A DNA stretch of 64,000 nucleotides, from assembly GCF_002000085.1 (NCBI RefSeq), contig NZ_MUZU01000007.1, positions 1-64,000 of the forward strand, read 5' to 3'. Below are positions 1 through 9,439 of this stretch, one piece after another (within the stretch, counting starts at the first letter, position 1; every line of letters begins with the position of its first letter). The stretch comes from Pseudocolwellia agarivorans (lineage in GTDB: Bacteria; Pseudomonadota; Gammaproteobacteria; Enterobacterales; Alteromonadaceae). Below the pieces are notes generated by a model that ran no database searches, was not told where the DNA came from, and saw only the letters and a program-made list of their open reading frames with translations. The translations under genes and the position numbers were made by a program.

Positions 1-49
1 CTGCTTGAAGTGCTTTAACTGCATCTTCGAAATTGAATTGATTTGTCAT
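1..49 (-). CDS. IS256-like transposase, N-terminal 16 residues only
   Basis: The frame starts at ATG 49 on the minus strand and continues past the window edge. Only MTNQFNFEDAVKALQA is visible, which fits the usual start of IS256-group (mutator-type) transposases. These are DDE enzymes that cut and rejoin IS ends. An AGGA-like sequence lies about 6 bases upstream. Function is assigned from the short N-terminal match and the disrupted neighbour, so it is moderately secure. Confidence 0.65.
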   Translation of the reverse strand, partial: MTNQFNFEDAVKALQA

Positions 50-101
50 GTGTCATTCCTGTTTTTACTAGTTTACTGAAATGACACAGATTTTTGAACA
101 C
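1..101 (-). mobile_element. Left end of an IS256-family-like insertion sequence (cut by window edge)
   Basis: Read on the minus strand, an ATG at 49 opens a frame coding MTNQFNFEDAVKALQA that runs off the window. This closely resembles the N-terminus of IS256-family transposases as I know them. The flanking bases from about 101 to 50 (GTGTTCAAAAATCTGTGTCA and onward) look like a non-coding IS end. The boundary at about 101 is inferred from where the neighbouring secreted-glycosidase reading frame stops making sense. Terminal repeats and target duplication cannot be tested because the other end is outside the window. Confidence 0.7.
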
Positions 102-317
102 TACCGTATTCATATAATTACGGTACATATCGGCACGTACCTTTTGAGATATCCAATTTTGATCTAATTGTTTATTCGAATAATTAAATTCATCACTCCA
201 CTCTAGGTGCCATTGACTCAGGTTTATCATTTCATCATTGGCTAGTAACGTTTGAGAAAAGGATAAAACAAATAAAAATACGGTAATAATATTTCCAATT
301 ACAATTTGTTTTTTCAT
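102..317 (-). pseudogene. Secreted GH16-like glycoside hydrolase, truncated by the IS
   Basis: The frame starts at ATG 317 with a clear signal peptide (hydrophobic segment about residues 8-24, ending near LLA-ND). It is followed by a stretch with LEWSDEFNYS and LDQNWISQ, the N-terminal beta-strand signature typical of GH16 enzymes (agarases, carrageenases, laminarinases) and relatives. After about 72 residues the sequence changes to IS-derived residues and stops at position 15, so no catalytic core remains on this side. The rest of the gene, if still present, lies beyond the IS to the left. The exact substrate cannot be told. Related secreted families that share the W-S-D-E-F motif are possible. 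Confidence 0.55.
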
Positions 318-400
318 GCTAATACCTATTAATTTCCACTCTATTTAGTTCTATAAAAACTAAATAATATGTTTGAGTTAATAGGTAATGTAATAAACAA

Positions 401-419
401 AAATAAGTGACACTTATTT
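401..419. promoter_or_regulatory. 19-bp palindrome upstream of the broken GH16-like gene
   Basis: AAATAAGTG-A-CACTTATTT is a perfect dyad about 85 bp upstream of the GH16-like start. Its size and symmetry fit a dimeric repressor or activator site. No second copy was seen in the window, so this is only a candidate. The rest of the 318-644 gap is AT-rich and shows no gene. Confidence 0.35.
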
Positions 420-644
420 TTTATATTAAAAATAAGATAATGAAAAATTATTAGCAGGAAAGGCTTTACTTATTTAACTTGAACTTGGCATAAAATGAGT
501 ACGTCCATTATCAAGAGTTCATGTTATTTAGCTTTTTTTGCAACCTTTTATATTTTGTTTACGTTAATAGTTATGAAAACGGTAACAACCTAATATTTAC
601 TACCGTATTAACAATGAATAAATTCAATATATAAAGGTGTTTTT

Positions 645-1121
645 ATGAAAATTAAATTAATCTCAATCGCAGCAATTTTAGCCCTTACTACAGGATTTAC
701 AGTAAGCGCTTTTGATACACACAACACAGCAACCGATGTTAAAAAGTCAGCATTTAAACACGGCCATAAAATGAAACATCACCATAAAGGTAAACATCAT
801 ATCAGCGAGATAGTTCGCGACTATATGTTACAGCAAGGTGATATTACCCAGGGTGAGATTGACCTTCAAAAACTTGAACGTGAAACAACACGCTCTGAAT
901 TAAGAGCCTTAAAAAAGGCTGGGGATACTGAAGGTTTAGCGATTAAAAAAGCTGAATTAAAAGCTAAGTATGAAGCTCGTAAAACAGCCATGAGGTCATA
1001 CATTGATAACCATGAAGAACTAAAAACATTGATTGAAGAAAAGAAGAAAGAATTTCGTTCTAAAATGAAAGATCGTACAGAAAAAAGAGAAGCGCAAGTG
1101 AATGACACTACTGCAAGTTAA
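645..1121 (+). CDS. Small secreted His/Lys-rich coiled-coil protein of unknown function
   Basis: 158 residues with a signal peptide (hydrophobic about residues 4-20, cleavage near VSA-FD). A His/Lys-rich patch follows (HGHKMKHHHKGKHH, about residues 40-53), then a long, highly charged helical region rich in Lys, Glu and Arg. It is likely periplasmic. The helical, charged layout with a His-rich N-terminus recalls Spy/CpxP-like small periplasmic proteins, but I do not see their LTxxQ motifs, so no function is assigned. The His cluster could bind metal. AAGG lies about 8 bases before the ATG, and a hairpin terminator follows the gene. Confidence 0.8.
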   Translation: MKIKLISIAAILALTTGFTVSAFDTHNTATDVKKSAFKHGHKMKHHHKGKHHISEIVRDYMLQQGDITQGEIDLQKLERETTRSELRALKKAGDTEGLAIKKAELKAKYEARKTAMRSYIDNHEELKTLIEEKKKEFRSKMKDRTEKREAQVNDTTAS

Positions 1122-1137
1122 TATTTAACTAGCACTT

Positions 1138-1185
1138 AACGAGCAAAATGGAAAACTTTCATTTTTGCTCGTTAATATTTTTTGT
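1138..1185 (+). terminator. Rho-independent terminator after the 645-1121 gene
   Basis: AACGAGCAAAATG pairs with CATTTTTGCTCGTT across a short loop, followed by the T-rich stretch AATATTTTTTG. It sits directly after the stop of the His/Lys-rich protein gene. Confidence 0.75.
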
Positions 1186-1243
1186 ATTTCCTTATAATTT
1201 TTCCCTCTACATATCCCTAAAAATAAATCACTGTAAATACTAT

Positions 1244-2239
1244 TTATTCATCAAGCCATTTTTCTTTAATACTCAAAATTTTATCTAGTTCATTTTCTAT
1301 TACAATAACCAGTTCTGGATCAAAGTGTTTACCGCTTTGGCTACGTATATAATCCATAGTTTTTTCAACCGACCAAGCTTCTTTATAAGGACGTTTACTC
1401 GTAAGCGCATCAAACACATCCGCCAAGGCAACAATACGACCTTCAATAGGAATTGCTTCACCTTTTAATTGATTTGGATAACCGGTACCATCCCATTTTT
1501 CATGATGGGTCAACGACACTACTTTTGCTAAACATAAAAGCTCTGAATCTGTTTCACCTAAAATTTCAGCGCCTATTTGAGGGTGAGTTTTCATAATAGA
1601 AAACTCTTCATCGGTAAGCTTTCCAGGCTTGAGCATTATACTATCAGCAATACCTATTTTACCTATATCGTGCATGGGAGCAGCGTTAAGAATATTTTCA
1701 GAATGAGCTTTAGATAGTCCATAAGATAAGGCGATAACTTGTGAATAATGACTCATGCGCATAACATGCATGCCCGTTTCATTATCTTTATATTCAGCCG
1801 CTCGCCCTAAACGCTGAATAATTTGTAAACGTGTTCGTCTTAGTTCTTCTGCATGAACTAACGATAAATGTGTTTTTACTCTAGCCCTAACAACTGCAGG
1901 CGACACAGGCTTAGTGATATAATCTACGGCACCTACTTCAAAACCTTTTGTTTCATCTGTATCGTCGTTCAAGGCTGTAACAAAAATAATAGGAATAGAT
2001 TTTGTTTTATCTAAACTTTTAAGCTTAGAGCACACTTCAAAGCCTGTCATACCGGGCATCATTACATCAAGTAAAATAAGATCCGGTAAGTCTTTCTCTG
2101 CAAAGTTGATCGCATCTTCGCCATTTTTAGCAAAAGACAAACGATAACGCTCTTGAAGAATTTGTTTAAGCACCCGTAAATTAGTAGGTTCGTCGTCTAC
2201 TATTAATACTTTATACTGATGCTCTTTCTCATTTCTCAT
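1244..2239 (-). CDS. Response regulator with HD-GYP c-di-GMP phosphodiesterase domain (RpfG-like)
   Basis: 331 residues. The N-terminal receiver domain (about 9-125) has the acidic pair DD at the start and phospho-acceptor D58 in LILLDVMMPG. The C-terminal half is an HD-GYP domain with HDIGKIG and HHEKWDGTGYP. HD-GYP proteins hydrolyse cyclic di-GMP, and the receiver domain couples this to a sensor kinase. Its start overlaps the end of the upstream hybrid kinase gene by 11 bp, so the two are very probably co-transcribed and may form one phosphorelay. All visible HD-GYP signature residues are present, so it is likely active. Confidence 0.93.
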   Translation of the reverse strand: MRNEKEHQYKVLIVDDEPTNLRVLKQILQERYRLSFAKNGEDAINFAEKDLPDLILLDVMMPGMTGFEVCSKLKSLDKTKSIPIIFVTALNDDTDETKGFEVGAVDYITKPVSPAVVRARVKTHLSLVHAEELRRTRLQIIQRLGRAAEYKDNETGMHVMRMSHYSQVIALSYGLSKAHSENILNAAPMHDIGKIGIADSIMLKPGKLTDEEFSIMKTHPQIGAEILGETDSELLCLAKVVSLTHHEKWDGTGYPNQLKGEAIPIEGRIVALADVFDALTSKRPYKEAWSVEKTMDYIRSQSGKHFDPELVIVIENELDKILSIKEKWLDE

Positions 2240-5200
2240 TTACCGCTCCATTGCCTTTTACTTGGGTTATTAGCTCTTGCATTAAATGTTTTGCACTTTC
2301 ATACTCAAAATCATTCATTGCTAGTATGACTTTTTGACTTAATTCGTATATTGATGGATAAGCTGCGTCACTTAAAGCTTTAAGTAAAGATTCATCAAAA
2401 CCTTGTCGTTCAATCATTTTTTCAAGTTTGTAGAGTAAATTTAACCATTCACCTTCAGTTAATTTCACCCAATTTTCTTGTGTTTGCTCAATACTGTCAG
2501 CACTTTCTTTTTCAACAATAAACTCTTTTAAACTATTTAATGTTAGCTCAAGATCTTCTATACATACACGACACAAAGCTTCATCTTTCTGATTGGCCGA
2601 TTGCTCAATACTTGAAAAAATACGATGTAATTTAGTTAAGGCTAAATTACCAGATAAGCCTTTAAGTTTATGGCTTTCTTCAGCTAATTTTTTCCATTGC
2701 TGAGTTTTACATAAATTTATTAACTCTTCGGTTATATCACCATAGTTTTTAACAAATAAACTAAGTTCTGTAAGTAGTTTTTGTTGGGAACCCCATAATG
2801 CCACACCTTTTTCACAATCTATTAATGCAGAAGGAGACACTTCATTTACGTCAATTATTTCAGTGTGATCAAATTTAATTCCTATTGAACGAGCTAACTC
2901 AATATAAATTTTATCGATATCTATCGGTTTACTTGCAAAGCCATTCATTCCTGCACTTTTAGCTGCACGTTTATCATCTTCAAGTACACTAGCCGTTAAA
3001 GCAATAATAGGGATATTTGGAATGTTATTATTCGTTTCATATATTCTTCGAGCTTTTGCCGTAGCTAAGCCGTCCATAACGGGCATTTGAATATCCATTA
3101 GCACGGCATCGAATGTGTGTTCTTCCATATGCTGTAAAGCTTTTTTTCCATCCAAAGCTGAAATAACACTATGTCCATCGCGCTCTAAAAGCCTTGTAAG
3201 TAATTCAATATTTTGCAAAATATCGTCTACCACTAAAATATTAAGTGGAGGTAAATTAATTTTGGTAACGGGTTTAATTAGCACCTTACTTTTTGATGTT
3301 TTAAGTGGAATTACAAAGGTAAATGTAGAGCCTTTATTTTGTTCACTAACCGCAGAGAGTGTTCCTCCCATAAGCTCAACTAGTTGTTTACTTATAGTTG
3401 TACCTAGCCCAGTTCCCCCATAAATACGACTCATAGAAGCATCTGCTTGAGAAAAAGCATCAAAGACTTTATCAAGCTGCTCAGGAGACATTCCAATACC
3501 TGTATCTGTTATCGAAAATTCAACGGCATTATTTTCCACGGGTTTTACACTTAACGTGACCTGCCCTTTTGCCGTAAATTTTACTGCATTGCCAATTAAG
3601 TTAGTAAGTACTTGGCGTATTCTATCTGACGCTCCGTGGTAAATAGGAACAAGTTGCGGCGATATATCAAGCGATAACGCTAAACCTTTGTGTCTAGCTT
3701 GGAGCCATAAAGTTGAAACTACCGTATCTATTTCTTCAATAAGTGAAAAATCTCTAAACTCAAGTTCAAATTTACCTTTGTCCATTTTAGCACTGTCTAA
3801 AATGTCGTTAAGTAAATGCAGTAATGACTTGGCCGACTGATTAATACTTTTTAAATGTTTCGTGTCTGATGTTTCTTTAGCTTCGTCTAACATGATGTCG
3901 CTAAAACCAATGATGGCATTCATAGGCGTGCGAATTTCATGACTCATATTAGCCAAAAATGAGGTTCGTGCTGCGACGGCTTCTTCAGCTCTATTTTTTT
4001 CATTGACTAACTCTTCTTCCATTTTTTTACGATCAGTAATGTCCATGATAAAACCGTCTAACCAATTCATATCGCTCGATGAGCTATTTATGTAACTACC
4101 GTACCCCAGCATCCACTTAACTTGGCCAAAACGGTCAATAATACGATATTCTAAACGGAAACTTTTTTCGCCAAGCGCCATTATGTCTGCAATCCCCTGT
4201 ATATCATCAGGGTGTACAAGGTCTGCAAAGTTAATTTTAGGATTAGGTAATATAAAATCTGCAGCAGGATAACCTGTAATATTCTCAACGGCATCACTAA
4301 TAAAAATCGTTGGCCAATTGCCTGATGCTAAACAACGGTAAGCTATTCCTGGAATGTTAGTAATAAGAGAGCGATATTTTTCTTCGTCTTCTTGTCGTTT
4401 ACGCTCTAAATATAGTCGTTGGCGTATGTCGGTTACAAAGGCAATAAAAAAATTATTATTATCAATTTTCACATGCCCTATTGATAACTTTACAGCCAGA
4501 GTTGAGCCGTCTTTATGTAAAGCTTGAATATCTCTTTCTACGGCCACGGTTGTCGCTTTATTGGTTTCTAGAAAACGTTCAAAGTAATTTTCATGTTCAA
4601 CTTTAAAAACTTCTGGTGCTATAACGTACACATTTTTACCAACCAGCGCTTCACTAGACCAACCAAGCAGACGTTCCACCGCTTTATTTGAGCTAATAAC
4701 CGTACCTTGCGAGTCAATAGTTAAAATACCGTCAGCTGCGGTATCCATCATTGCGCTTAATCTAACTTCTCTATTTCTTGCCGTTGCAGATATATCTTTG
4801 TATTTTAAAAGTATATTAGCGCCTAAAACTAAAGTAATAATAACAAAGGTTGCAACCGTGACTAAAACAGCCAAATACATTGAAATATCTGAAGACTGAT
4901 CTGAAAGTTCAAAGCCTGCAGGGCGTACAAAGCGAGCTGCAGCCATTCCCGTGTAATGCATACCAGCTATAGCAGATCCCATTACAATACTCGCCAAAAG
5001 AGATATTGTTGTATCACCTAAATAGCTGAATCGACTATTGCGTAATCGGGTATAAACCCACAAAGAAAGCATAGCTAAAACTGCTGCAACAACAATAGAT
5101 AAGGAAAACATACGTAGGTCGTAACGCAGTAATAATGACATTTCCATAGCTGCCATACCTACGTAATGCATGGTACCTATGCCTAAGCCCACTAAAGTAC

Positions 5201-5582
5201 CGCCCACGACTAATTGGCCCCATGTGATTTTGGAACGAGTGATCATATTAAGTGTTAACCACGACGCTAAAACACTAGGTAGCATAGAAATTAACGTTAA
5301 TTGAAATTGATAGTTAACCGGGGTACATAACTGAAAAGCAATCATACCAATAAAGTGCATTGACCAAACACCACCGCCCAATGCAATACTGCCAATTAAC
5401 AACATGAATTGATGCCAAAAATCGGAACGATTATTAGTGGCATGCGAGGCTACATGCATTCCCATAAAAGAAGAAAAAATAGCTATAGCAATAGATAAAA
5501 CAACTAACCAAGGTTCAAAGTTTCCAAAAATGAGTAAATTATCTGAAGGGTACTGAAAAAGAGCTGAAATAGTATCGAGCAT
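2229..5582 (-). CDS. MHYT-domain hybrid sensor histidine kinase (PAS, HK, receiver, Hpt)
   Basis: About 1117 residues when started at ATG 5582 (MLDTISALFQYPS). An upstream in-frame ATG at 5699 exists but adds an atypical, low-complexity N-terminus, so I prefer 5582. Order: an N-terminal integral-membrane MHYT sensor with the repeats MHFIGM, MHYVGM and MHYTGM; two PAS domains; a histidine kinase core with FLANMSHEIRTPMNAIIGFS; an ATPase domain with GGTGLGTTI; a receiver domain with VLMDIQMPVMDG; and a C-terminal Hpt domain with ESHKLKGLSGNL. MHYT domains are proposed to sense a diatomic gas or metal. The phosphorelay probably feeds the HD-GYP regulator just downstream. Confidence 0.92.
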   Translation of the reverse strand: MLDTISALFQYPSDNLLIFGNFEPWLVVLSIAIAIFSSFMGMHVASHATNNRSDFWHQFMLLIGSIALGGGVWSMHFIGMIAFQLCTPVNYQFQLTLISMLPSVLASWLTLNMITRSKITWGQLVVGGTLVGLGIGTMHYVGMAAMEMSLLLRYDLRMFSLSIVVAAVLAMLSLWVYTRLRNSRFSYLGDTTISLLASIVMGSAIAGMHYTGMAAARFVRPAGFELSDQSSDISMYLAVLVTVATFVIITLVLGANILLKYKDISATARNREVRLSAMMDTAADGILTIDSQGTVISSNKAVERLLGWSSEALVGKNVYVIAPEVFKVEHENYFERFLETNKATTVAVERDIQALHKDGSTLAVKLSIGHVKIDNNNFFIAFVTDIRQRLYLERKRQEDEEKYRSLITNIPGIAYRCLASGNWPTIFISDAVENITGYPAADFILPNPKINFADLVHPDDIQGIADIMALGEKSFRLEYRIIDRFGQVKWMLGYGSYINSSSSDMNWLDGFIMDITDRKKMEEELVNEKNRAEEAVAARTSFLANMSHEIRTPMNAIIGFSDIMLDEAKETSDTKHLKSINQSAKSLLHLLNDILDSAKMDKGKFELEFRDFSLIEEIDTVVSTLWLQARHKGLALSLDISPQLVPIYHGASDRIRQVLTNLIGNAVKFTAKGQVTLSVKPVENNAVEFSITDTGIGMSPEQLDKVFDAFSQADASMSRIYGGTGLGTTISKQLVELMGGTLSAVSEQNKGSTFTFVIPLKTSKSKVLIKPVTKINLPPLNILVVDDILQNIELLTRLLERDGHSVISALDGKKALQHMEEHTFDAVLMDIQMPVMDGLATAKARRIYETNNNIPNIPIIALTASVLEDDKRAAKSAGMNGFASKPIDIDKIYIELARSIGIKFDHTEIIDVNEVSPSALIDCEKGVALWGSQQKLLTELSLFVKNYGDITEELINLCKTQQWKKLAEESHKLKGLSGNLALTKLHRIFSSIEQSANQKDEALCRVCIEDLELTLNSLKEFIVEKESADSIEQTQENWVKLTEGEWLNLLYKLEKMIERQGFDESLLKALSDAAYPSIYELSQKVILAMNDFEYESAKHLMQELITQVKGNGAVNEK

Positions 5583-5980
5583 GTAATAATAGGCCTTTAT
5601 GTTGATATAAAGATAATAGACTATTAAAGCCTTTTTATAAAATTTAGAAAAATAGAAACTACATTGAAATTTTAGTCTCTTACTTAAGTTATCGTCCATA
5701 TGGTTAATTTCTTAAGCTTAAATACTGACTAAATCTTAATAAGATATTGCGTTAAAAATAACGATATACATATATTATTAACGACAAATTTAGCATAACT
5801 ATAATCAAACAATAATTTAATAAAAATTCGGTATAAATTAACTTTAACGAAAATAATTCAATAAAACGCTATTACATCCTTTAATTTCTGTATTTAATAA
5901 GTATAGTAAGCAATATAACCACCTAATTTAACTAAAGTAATTTATATTGCTTAATGAACCGCTGTTGAGGTAAATAATTT

Positions 5981-6448
5981 TTGAAAAAGTTAGACGATAT
6001 AGATTTACGTATTTTAACTCTGCTCTATAACAACGCAGACATTAATAATAAAGACTTAGCCGCTAAAATAGGCATTGCCCCTTCTACTTGCTTAGAGCGT
6101 GTAAAACGCCTTAAATCTAGCGGTATTATTAAAGGTTCATTTATCGAAGTTAATCTTAAAAGTATTGGTGGCAATATAGAAGCAATAGCCGCGATTCGTT
6201 TACAACCATATTCTGAAGAAATTGTGAATAAGCTTCGTGATGATTTACTTCAATTACCTGAGATTATTAGTTTATATCATATGGGGGGGAACTACGATTA
6301 CTACATACATATGTCGGTAAGCGATAGCGAACATTTAAGACAATTTGTTTTCCAGGAAATCACCTCGCGTGATGAAGTACAAACGGTTGAAACCTCTTTA
6401 GTATTTGAGCACAGTAGAAGTTCAGTATTACCTCAGTTTGACGATTAA
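5981..6448 (+). CDS. Lrp/AsnC-family transcriptional regulator
   Basis: 155 residues. The N-terminal winged helix-turn-helix contains LDDIDLRILTLLYNNADINN and the recognition helix region APSTCLERVKRLKSSGII. The C-terminal ligand-binding RAM domain (about 65-145) includes ISLYHMGGNYDYYIH. The start is TTG at 5981, supported by GAGGT about 9 bases upstream and by family length. Members bind amino acids or related effectors and act as local or global regulators. No obvious adjacent target gene is present, as the next gene is convergent. The approximately 400 bp upstream is AT-rich and may hold its autoregulated promoter. Confidence 0.9.
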   Translation: MKKLDDIDLRILTLLYNNADINNKDLAAKIGIAPSTCLERVKRLKSSGIIKGSFIEVNLKSIGGNIEAIAAIRLQPYSEEIVNKLRDDLLQLPEIISLYHMGGNYDYYIHMSVSDSEHLRQFVFQEITSRDEVQTVETSLVFEHSRSSVLPQFDD

Positions 6449-6503
6449 TCTTAATTCTCTTCAATGGTTTATTACCCACTTTACCCTTATTAGAAACAAA
6501 AAA

Positions 6504-6552
6504 CGGAATAACTTATCATTTAAACTTAATAAGTTATTCCGCTTTATTTTAG
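6504..6552. terminator. Bidirectional terminator between the Lrp-type gene and the DUF3300 gene
   Basis: CGGAATAACTTA (from 6504) pairs with TAAGTTATTCCG (to 6541). It is flanked by an A-rich stretch on the left and CTTTATTTT on the right, so it can stop the rightward gene ending at 6448 and the leftward gene ending at 6570. Confidence 0.7.
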
Positions 6553-6569
6553 CTATCGACTATTACCAA

Positions 6570-7880
6570 CTAACGACGTTCGTGATGACCGCCTCGTGAA
6601 TGTGATTGCCCTTGACTCCTTGTCGATGAATGAGATCTACGAACTTCTGTACGTTGTGTTCTTTGTGGCTTAGAGCGCGTTTGTACTGTTGTTTCTCTTT
6701 TTACAACACGAGTTGGCCTAGTTTCTTTAAATACGGGTCTTTCAGTTCTGTGTTGCACTGTGCTTTCTTTACGTACCACTGTCGTTTTGTTTACAACACT
6801 ACGCGGTGACGTCGATTTATGTGCAGGTAAAATATTACGCGTTTTAAATTTACTTTGTAATGCTTCATGCTTGGTTATTTTATGACTCTTATCTTTATAG
6901 CGTTCACCTTTATACTTAACAACTGGCCTGTTACTACTTTGATGAGTTCTATAATCCTTTTTATGTGGATAAAGTTTAGGACTATTGTAGTGTGTAGTTA
7001 CCGTTTTATGCACAACTGGACGATTACTTGTATATCGTTTGTTTACAGCTTTATTACGATAAGTTACACCTCTTCTATGTTGTGGGTTATGTACCCATCT
7101 GTGTGCATAACCACTACTAACCATTTTTCTTTTAGGTGTATAGTGACGCGTATTTCTATGATTGATAACAACTACGTGTCTATTACTCCAATGGAAGTCA
7201 CTAAAAAAATAGTTCCACGAAATATGTATTCCACTGTGCCAGCCAAAAGGTCTACGATGTGAGTAACTAACCCTATGTCCCCAATCCCAATATATTGGTG
7301 GGTTTAATGACCAATGCCAATGTCCGTATACCTGACGAGTATCATAATAAGGTACGTAAACCACTTCTTTTTGAATAGGTTGAATAATAATATTTTTATC
7401 TTCGCGACTTACTTTTACATTTTCCATTTTGTCTAAGTTACCAGCTTCTTGTGCTTGGTAACGTAAGTCTTGAATAGCCTGAAGAACATTTTCTTCACTT
7501 TGTAAAAAAGCATCACCTAATTGTTGGGTCCAACTTAAATCTTCACTCAAGCGCTTAAGCACTTGAGGAAAAATAACTAATGCTTTTATTGAAGGTTCCC
7601 AATCTTCATCTTCTAATTTATTTTCTATTTGAGATGTTGATAGATCTTTGTTTTTTGTGATCCAACGATCTGCTTCAACCACTTCAATAGGATAAGTTGA
7701 TGCTATAAGAATATGCGTTAATAAACTGTCAGGATATAGCGCAACAGGTGCTAACATTTGAGCTAACTGCGCTTCGTTAAATTCAGTGTCAGTCGAGATT
7801 TCTTTGGCACTTAATGTGGTACTTAATAAACTAAACGTTAAAGTAAAAAATAATCCGATACCTAAAATTAATTTTTTCAT
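6570..7880 (-). CDS. DUF3300 secreted protein with Arg/His/Thr-rich tail
   Basis: 436 residues with a signal peptide (about 1-25, ending LSA-KE). The DUF3300 domain spans about 33-235 and carries the characteristic stretch LAQMLAPVALYPDSLLTHIL and later YVPYYDTRQVYG. The C-terminal half is low complexity, very basic and rich in Arg, His, Thr and Ser (ending SRGGHHERR). It is probably periplasmic or envelope-associated, and the function of the family is not established. It lies 90 bp downstream of the PhoQ-like kinase gene on the same strand, so it may belong to that regulon. Confidence 0.88.
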   Translation of the reverse strand: MKKLILGIGLFFTLTFSLLSTTLSAKEISTDTEFNEAQLAQMLAPVALYPDSLLTHILIASTYPIEVVEADRWITKNKDLSTSQIENKLEDEDWEPSIKALVIFPQVLKRLSEDLSWTQQLGDAFLQSEENVLQAIQDLRYQAQEAGNLDKMENVKVSREDKNIIIQPIQKEVVYVPYYDTRQVYGHWHWSLNPPIYWDWGHRVSYSHRRPFGWHSGIHISWNYFFSDFHWSNRHVVVINHRNTRHYTPKRKMVSSGYAHRWVHNPQHRRGVTYRNKAVNKRYTSNRPVVHKTVTTHYNSPKLYPHKKDYRTHQSSNRPVVKYKGERYKDKSHKITKHEALQSKFKTRNILPAHKSTSPRSVVNKTTVVRKESTVQHRTERPVFKETRPTRVVKRETTVQTRSKPQRTQRTEVRRSHSSTRSQGQSHSRGGHHERR

Positions 7881-7969
7881 TGTTATGTCCTTTAGGGAAA
7901 ATACATTACATAGGCTATATTAAGGAAAGTAAACTGAACACTTCCTGAACAGAAAAGTAGAGATGATTT

Positions 7970-9370
7970 TTATTTATGGAAAGTCAGTACAAACAATGCG
8001 CCACCTAAAGCGGAAGAATTTTGAATAGTAAGTTCTCCCTTATAGCTACTCACTAAGTCTCGCACTATAGCTAAACCAATACCGTGACCTTTATCGTAAG
8101 TATCGGCACGTGTTCCTCGCTCTAAAATAGCTTTTCGTTGTGACTCTTCAATACCTTGTCCGTCGTCAGCAATAGTAAAACGTAAACAATGGGCATTAAA
8201 ACTTACGTCAAAATCAATACGTGATTTAGCGGCTTTGCAGGCGTTGTCGAGTAAGTTGCCTAAAATTTCCATTAAGTCAGCTTCGTCACCTTTAAATAAA
8301 GCTTTTTTTTGTATATTAACGGATATAGTTAAGTATTTATCTCGGTATATTTTATTCAGGGTATTAACAAGTTTGCTTGTGGTTTGTTCAACACTAACAC
8401 CTAAATGCCAAGCAGATTCTCCCGCACTTTGCGCTCTTTTGAGTTGATGCTCTACCATATTGCTGATATTACTTATTTGCTCTTTAGTTTCTTGTGGTAG
8501 CGCTTGTTGGCTTTGAATAACAGCCAAGGGTGTTTTTAAACTATGCGCTAAATCAGATAAGGCATTTCGATACCGCTTACGCTGATTTTGCTCGGTACTG
8601 AGTAAAGTATTTAACTGAGAAGTCACTTGTTCAAGTTCTAATGGGTAGCTTTTTTCAAGGGCGTTTTGCTTGCCTTGTTCCACTTGTTCTAACTCAACAG
8701 TTAAAGTGTTTAATGGTTTTAATGTCCATTTAAGCCAAATGAATTGCGCAATAATAAAAATAACAATAAGTAAAATTAACCATGTCCAAAGTTGTTGCTT
8801 AAAACCGTTAGTAATTGCAAGAAACTCAGCTTGGTTTTTAAAAATATGTAACGTAACAGGAAAGGCTTGTTCTAATTCGCCAAAACTTACACTAATGCTG
8901 TAAGCCATATGCGGCTGATTTTCTATCAACATTTCGGTAAATACAGAATTACCTATTTTAGGCGACGGTAAATCATTACTAAGGTGAACACCTAATAATG
9001 AATCTGATTGCCATAAGTTTTTTGAAACACGTGTAGGTTGAGTTTTTTTATCTTTAAATGCATCTAAGTCTATACTTGTTATTTGTGCGTAAAGACCCGA
9101 TTGAATTACGTTAAATTGATTTTCAAGTAACATTTCTGGCATAACGAGTTGATTATCTTCCACTTCAGCTACAGAGAATATTGAGTAACTGTAAGCCCGT
9201 AATTCATTTTCTAGCGCACTTTGCAATTGATCGTTAAACGCATTACTCAACGTGATACCAATCACAGGTAACATAACCACTACCATAAACATAGCGCTTA
9301 GCGTAAGGCGTGCTTTAAGGGATTGTGTTAACCAATGTTTAGTCGCATGAAGTTTATTGAAGATATTCAA
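7970..9370 (-). CDS. PhoQ-like sensor histidine kinase
   Basis: 466 residues. The N-terminal membrane helix (about 22-44) is followed by a periplasmic sensor domain of about 150 residues and a second membrane helix (about 192-213). Then comes a HAMP-like linker, the phospho-acceptor motif SDLAHSLKTPLAV and an ATPase domain with NLLDNACKAA, DDGQGIEE and GHGIGLAIV. The layout and H-box match the PhoQ/QseC type of kinase. It lies 69 bp downstream of the response-regulator gene on the same strand, so they form one two-component system. The signal is unknown. Mg2+, acid or cationic peptides are known only for true PhoQ. Confidence 0.9.
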   Translation of the reverse strand: MNIFNKLHATKHWLTQSLKARLTLSAMFMVVVMLPVIGITLSNAFNDQLQSALENELRAYSYSIFSVAEVEDNQLVMPEMLLENQFNVIQSGLYAQITSIDLDAFKDKKTQPTRVSKNLWQSDSLLGVHLSNDLPSPKIGNSVFTEMLIENQPHMAYSISVSFGELEQAFPVTLHIFKNQAEFLAITNGFKQQLWTWLILLIVIFIIAQFIWLKWTLKPLNTLTVELEQVEQGKQNALEKSYPLELEQVTSQLNTLLSTEQNQRKRYRNALSDLAHSLKTPLAVIQSQQALPQETKEQISNISNMVEHQLKRAQSAGESAWHLGVSVEQTTSKLVNTLNKIYRDKYLTISVNIQKKALFKGDEADLMEILGNLLDNACKAAKSRIDFDVSFNAHCLRFTIADDGQGIEESQRKAILERGTRADTYDKGHGIGLAIVRDLVSSYKGELTIQNSSALGGALFVLTFHK

Positions 9371-9439
9371 TTTTCACTGCTCAAATTAAAGTAATAATAG
9401 AGAAAAAGTTGATTGTAGATTTAATGGCATAACTACCCG

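Noticed and set aside
6867-7262. 131-residue plus-strand ORF
   Set aside because: Shadow of the DUF3300 gene, with no ribosome site or domain.
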